Source: an uncultured Eubacteriales bacterium (GTDB lineage Bacteria; Bacillota; Clostridia; Oscillospirales; CAG-272). Taken from it: DNA of 7,589 nt. This document shows, piece by piece, positions 4,534-7,589 of the stretch. A model generated the notes under the pieces. That model was given only the letters and a program-made list of their open reading frames with translations. It searched no databases and was not told the DNA's origin. Made by a program: the position numbers and the translations under genes. Numbering within the stretch: the stretch's first letter is position 1; each line of letters begins with the position of its first letter. Location: contig URAP01000065.1 of assembly GCA_900545935.1 (NCBI GenBank), forward strand, positions 1 through 7,589, in the 5' to 3' direction.

Positions 4534-7098
4534 ATGACAAGCGAAGCAAACAAGAAAAACATGCTCATCATCGACGGCAACAGCATACTCAACCGCGCCT
4601 TTTTCGGCATGCCCGCGCTGACAAATTCACGCGGTGCGGACACCGGCGCGCTGTACGGCATGATGACCATAATACTGCCGAAGCTCGAGCAGCTGTCCCC
4701 GTTGTATGCCGCCGTGGCGTATGATCTGAAGGCTCCGACCTTTCGTCACAAGCTGTTTGACGAATACAAGGCGGACAGAAAGCCGATGCCTCCGGAGCTG
4801 TTTGCACAGCTGCCGGTCTCGAAAACGCTGATGAGCGAGCTCGGTCTGTATGTATGCGAGCTTGAGGGCTACGAGGCTGACGATCTGCTCGGAACCATGG
4901 CGAGCATGGGCGAGTCGGCAGGCGTGCATGTATATCTGCTGACGGGAGACCGCGATGCACTCCAGCTCATCTCTGCGAATGTCACCGTACTGCTCGCAAC
5001 GACAGGGCAGACGCAGGAGATGACCCCGGAGGCGTTCTTCGAAAAATACAAGACTGCCCCGCCCCACCTTGTCGACCTCAAAGCACTGATGGGCGACAGC
5101 TCGGACAACATTCCCGGCGTTCCCGGAATAGGCGAGAAAACAGCAATAAAGCTGATTTCCGAATTCGGCAGCCTCGACGGTGTATACGAAGCGATAGATT
5201 CGGAGCAAAAGCTGCCGGTAGGTCCCGCTGCGCTCACAAAACTGCGCGAAGGGCGGGAAAAGGCGTATTTGTCCTACCGACTCGCAGAGATCTGCCGCAC
5301 TGCGCCCATGGTCGAGACACTCGATTCACTCAAATATAAGGGTTACGGCGAAGGTTTGCTTCCTCTGATGCGTGAGCTCGAGTTCGACCGTCTCATTTCG
5401 CGTCTCGGAATAACGGAGAACGCCCCGGGAAACGTCGTTCCGGAGTACACATCCGCCACCGCGGATGACATTGCGCCGCTCGCATCGGAGGCGAGCGGCA
5501 AAACCGTTTCGCTTTGGCAGGCGGAGGATAGCTGCTATATCCGCTGCGGAGACAGACGATTGCATATATCTCCCTGCTCCGTCGACACGCTCGCGCCGCT
5601 GCTCGGCAGCGCAGCTGTAATATCGGTCAACGATTCTAAGGAGCTTGACAAGGAGGCTATCCGCTGCGGCATCGAAATAAATGCAGAGCTGTTTGACATC
5701 TCGCTTGCCGCATATGTCCTCTCGCCCGGCGACAGCGCGCCCTCGCTCACTCACATAGCCTCAGCATTTGGCAACTTCACAATTCCCGAGTCAGACGGTA
5801 CACCTCTGCCGGAATACTGTGCGGAGGCGCTGTACGAGCTTGTACCGGCGCTTCAAAAGCAGCTCGCCGACTCCGATCAAGAGCAGATATACTATAAGAT
5901 AGAACTGCCGCTCGCACGTGTGCTCGCACAGATGGAGCGCAGCGGTTTCAAGGTCGATATCCCGGGCCTGCGTGAGTACGGAGACGAGCTGCTCGAGGCG
6001 CAGAAAAATGCAGAGAGCGAAATATACACTCTGGCGGGCGGGGAATTTAATATTGCATCACCAAAGCAGCTCGGCACGGTGCTGTTTGAGAAGCTCGGAC
6101 TTCCCGCACTGAAAAAGACCAAGAGCGGATATTCCACCTCCGCCGACGTACTCGAAAAGCTGCGCCCGTACAGCCCGATAATAGATCTTATATTCGATTA
6201 CCGCAGAGCGGCAAAGCTGCACTCCACCTATGCCGTCGGGCTTGTAAATGCAGCAGACACGGACGGTATCATCCACTCGAGCTTCAAGCAGAACGTAACC
6301 GCTACCGGACGGCTCTCCTCGGCAGAGCCGAATCTGCAAAACATTCCGATAAGAACCGAGCTCGGCAGACGCTTCCGCCGCTACTTCATCCCACGCCGGG
6401 AGAGCAGCGTACTGATAGACGCAGACTATTCGCAGATAGAGCTGCGCATACTCGCGCATATGTCGGGTGATACGGCAATGACAGAGGCATTTCTGTCGGG
6501 TGAGGATATTCACACCGTTACGGCATCGCAGGTGTTCGGCGTTCCGCTCGATGCGGTCACACCGGAGCTGAGAAAACGCGCAAAGGCGGTCAACTTCGGT
6601 ATAGTATACGGCATAGGCGACTTTTCGCTCGCGGCGGATATAGGAGTTACCAAGCGCGAGGCAAAGGCTTATATCGAAAGCTATCTCGAAAAATACAGCG
6701 GCATCCGCGAATTCATGAGCGGAGCAAAGGAGCAAGCACGCCGTGAGGGCTATGTCATGACCCTCTACGGCAGACGCAGATATATTCCCGAAATATCGAG
6801 TCCGCGTGCACCTCTCCGTGCGTTCGGCGAGCGCGTTGCGATGAACAGCCCGATCCAGGGCACGGCAGCCGACATTATAAAGATCGCCATGATAAACACC
6901 TCCCGCGCACTGCGTAAGGCAGGACTTGACGCACGTCTCATCCTTCAGGTGCATGACGAGCTTATAGTCGAATGCGCAGAGCGCGATAAGGAGCAGGCGG
7001 CAAAAATACTGCGCGACTGCATGGAAAATGCCGCAAAGCTCACCGTTCCGCTCACAGTAGACCTGCACTGGGGAAGAAGCTGGGAGGAGTGCAAATAA
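4534..7098 (+). CDS. polA: DNA polymerase I
   Basis: A full-length 854-residue polymerase (857 from the alternative ATG at 4525) that fills gaps and removes RNA primers during lagging-strand synthesis and repair. Residues about 1-270 are the 5' nuclease. Its acidic residues are intact: Asp14 (IIDGNS), Asp64 (YDLKAPTFRH), Glu114, Asp116 and Asp117 (GYEADDLLGT), Asp139 and Asp141 (TGDRDAL), Asp188 and Asp191 (MGDSSDNIPGVPGIGEKTA). Residues about 295-450 have the 3'-5' exonuclease fold position but lack the DxE motif, so proofreading is probably absent, as in many Gram-positive Pol I. The polymerase domain follows: TATGRLSSAEPNLQNIP near 590, motif A DADYSQIELR with Asp631, motif B with Lys684, Phe688 and Tyr692 (KAVNFGIVYG), motif C QVHDELIVE with Asp808, and the usual C-terminus HWGRSWEECK. 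The Phe688 position matches Phe762 of E. coli. A strong terminator follows, so it is likely monocistronic. Confidence 0.98.
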   Translation: MTSEANKKNMLIIDGNSILNRAFFGMPALTNSRGADTGALYGMMTIILPKLEQLSPLYAAVAYDLKAPTFRHKLFDEYKADRKPMPPELFAQLPVSKTLMSELGLYVCELEGYEADDLLGTMASMGESAGVHVYLLTGDRDALQLISANVTVLLATTGQTQEMTPEAFFEKYKTAPPHLVDLKALMGDSSDNIPGVPGIGEKTAIKLISEFGSLDGVYEAIDSEQKLPVGPAALTKLREGREKAYLSYRLAEICRTAPMVETLDSLKYKGYGEGLLPLMRELEFDRLISRLGITENAPGNVVPEYTSATADDIAPLASEASGKTVSLWQAEDSCYIRCGDRRLHISPCSVDTLAPLLGSAAVISVNDSKELDKEAIRCGIEINAELFDISLAAYVLSPGDSAPSLTHIASAFGNFTIPESDGTPLPEYCAEALYELVPALQKQLADSDQEQIYYKIELPLARVLAQMERSGFKVDIPGLREYGDELLEAQKNAESEIYTLAGGEFNIASPKQLGTVLFEKLGLPALKKTKSGYSTSADVLEKLRPYSPIIDLIFDYRRAAKLHSTYAVGLVNAADTDGIIHSSFKQNVTATGRLSSAEPNLQNIPIRTELGRRFRRYFIPRRESSVLIDADYSQIELRILAHMSGDTAMTEAFLSGEDIHTVTASQVFGVPLDAVTPELRKRAKAVNFGIVYGIGDFSLAADIGVTKREAKAYIESYLEKYSGIREFMSGAKEQARREGYVMTLYGRRRYIPEISSPRAPLRAFGERVAMNSPIQGTAADIIKIAMINTSRALRKAGLDARLILQVHDELIVECAERDKEQAAKILRDCMENAAKLTVPLTVDLHWGRSWEECK

Positions 7099-7161
7099 TT
7101 CGGTATCCGAGCAAATAAACGCCGCCCGAACAAGCAGTGTAATATAAGTAATACCTATACC

Positions 7162-7205
7162 GAGGGTGCTGTCCGAAAAGCATTTCAGACAGCGCTCTTT
7201 TTTTT
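7162..7205 (+). terminator. Intrinsic terminator of polA
   Basis: The left arm GAGGGTGCTGTC (7162-7173) pairs with GACAGCGCTC (7188-7197), with a perfect GCTGTC/GACAGC core and G-C/G-T pairs below it, over a 14-nt loop. Eight T follow at 7198-7205. It lies 64 nt after the polA stop. Confidence 0.9.
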
Positions 7206-7260
7206 GACTAAAATCTTTTTTGTTGAGCTGTATACCGAATATTAGCTTATAAAATGCTAT

Positions 7261-7312
7261 CGGTCCGCGCTTTCTCTCTCCTATATACTATGGTAAAGAA
7301 AAAGATGTAAGA
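7261..7312 (+). repeat. Decayed copy of the ~53-nt repeat
   Basis: It opens CGGTCCGCGCTTTC, two mismatches from the first 14 nt of the other copies, and ends AAAGAAAAAGATGTAAGA, close to their ATAAAAAAGATGCAGA end. The middle differs. The total length of 52 nt against 53 and 54 supports common origin. The ATG at the conserved place is followed directly by a TAA stop. Confidence 0.45.
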
Positions 7313-7316
7313 GTGA

Positions 7317-7371
7317 TTCGGTCTGCGCTTTTCAGCCGACCCGCAAAGGGGAGAGATAAAAAAGATGCAGA
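7317..7371 (+). repeat. ~55-nt direct repeat, copy 1
   Basis: This copy matches copy 2 at 7534-7589 except for one T in a T-run and a short block (GCAAA against GAATC) between CCC and GGG. Both versions of that block can form a small CCC/GGG hairpin, so the pairing is kept while the loop changes. The repeat also contains GGTC and GACC arms, then GGGGAGAG and, 9-11 nt later, ATGCAGA, which looks like a ribosome site and start codon. Confidence 0.85.
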
Positions 7372-7429
7372 ATCGTCGAAACACGCCTCGTCGCCGTACA
7401 AGCGTACGGCAGAGACGTGTTTCGGCGGT
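7372..7429. repeat. Long imperfect inverted repeat (hairpin)
   Basis: The outer arms 7372-7385 and 7416-7429 pair over 14 positions (three G-T), including a perfect CGAAACACG/CGTGTTTCG. The inner arms GCCGTAC (7393-7399) and GTACGGC (7404-7410) pair over 7 bp around an AAGC loop. A small 7 x 5 internal loop separates them. The same DNA would encode the Arg-rich part of the candidate peptide at 7365-7469. Confidence 0.75.
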
Positions 7430-7430
7430 A

Positions 7431-7536
7431 GAAAAAGCGGATAATCATTCCCTTGGAGAAATCCGATAGGATTTCATCCGCTTTCTTAGCTCTTGTGCCA
7501 AACAAAAGCCCGAATCATTCCTTTATCCGCTTTTTC
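7431..7536. repeat. 106-nt segment bounded by a perfect 14-bp inverted repeat
   Basis: GAAAAAGCGGATAA at 7431-7444 is the exact reverse complement of TTATCCGCTTTTTC at 7523-7536. A second ATCCGCTTT at 7476-7484 competes for the same left arm over 9 bp. Inside is a perfect hairpin, GAAATCC (7458-7464), loop GATA, GGATTTC (7469-7475). AATCATTCC occurs at 7443-7451 and again at 7513-7521. The T-rich ends on both strands could terminate transcripts, or the arms could be terminal repeats of a small mobile element. No target duplication is visible. Confidence 0.6.
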
Positions 7537-7589
7537 GGTCTGCGCTTTTTCAGCCGACCCGAATCGGGGAGAGATAAAAAAGATGCAGA
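7534..7589 (+). repeat. ~55-nt direct repeat, copy 2 (at the window edge)
   Basis: This copy begins 217 nt after copy 1 and is nearly identical to it, ending in ATGCAGA exactly at the last base. Whether the 160 nt that follow copy 1 are also repeated cannot be seen, so the array may continue with a ~217-nt period. Confidence 0.8.

Larger units (their letters stand above)
7206..7589. other. Gene-poor structured repeat region downstream of polA, cut by the window edge
   Basis: No recognisable protein family is encoded on either strand in these 384 nt. The stretch holds three copies of a ~53-nt repeat (one decayed), a long imperfect hairpin, a perfect 14-bp inverted repeat and an inner 7-bp hairpin, each listed separately. 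A weak promoter-like pair, TTGAGC at 7223-7228 and TTATAA at 7247-7252 (18-nt spacer), would start transcription close to the first repeat copy. The layout resembles intergenic repeat families or a structured RNA more than a gene. Confidence 0.5.

Noticed and set aside
6058..7068. 336-codon minus-strand frame inside polA
   Set aside because: It is antisense to the polymerase domain with all its motifs. Cys/Arg/Tyr-rich composition and no ribosome site mark it as a shadow of biased codons.
7204..7236. TTGACT at 7204 with TATACC at 7231 as a promoter
   Set aside because: The spacer is 21 nt, too long for a sigma-A promoter, and the TT belongs to the polA terminator T-run.
7317..7589. CRISPR array
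   Set aside because: There are only two good repeat copies, 217 nt apart, with structured DNA between them. Spacing is far too long for CRISPR spacers and no cas gene is near.

Overview
The window reads as chromosomal DNA of a Gram-positive anaerobe, most likely a Clostridia member near the Oscillospiraceae/Ruminococcaceae. This is an inference from the kinds of genes, purine-rich AAAGGA-type ribosome binding sites, moderate-to-high GC with frequent ATA isoleucine codons, and the clostridial look of the ZIP and Nudix proteins. No tRNA, rRNA, CRISPR array, transposase or phage gene is visible.

Layout. The left edge cuts a ZIP-family metal transporter (+, C-terminal part only). Next, on the minus strand, come a Nudix hydrolase of the ADP-ribose pyrophosphatase type and, 233 nt upstream of it, a type 1 ribonuclease H. 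Divergent from the RNase H, behind a near-consensus sigma-A promoter and a ~135-nt leader, lies a WecG/TagA/CpsF (GT26) glycosyltransferase. It converges with a minus-strand gene for an NYN (PIN-like) domain protein that has a ~265-residue disordered basic linker and a C-terminal winged-helix-like domain. Divergent from that gene is a complete DNA polymerase I, closed by a strong intrinsic terminator. The last ~380 nt carry no convincing gene. They hold a short repeat present in two near-identical copies and one decayed copy, and several strong inverted repeats. The array runs off the right edge.

How the parts relate. RNase H and Pol I both act in removing RNA primers and repairing gaps, but they are not in one operon here. 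The Nudix enzyme is a housekeeping nucleotide-sugar scavenger and the glycosyltransferase serves a cell-surface polymer. The window looks like a run of single-gene transcription units rather than a pathway cluster.

Most worth a second look: (1) the structured repeat array after polA; (2) the NYN-linker-winged-helix protein; (3) the start of that protein, because a near-consensus promoter sits on the longest-ORF start and the best Shine-Dalgarno is followed in frame only by ATA; (4) the glycosyltransferase leader, with a 20-codon ORF over mutually exclusive hairpins.
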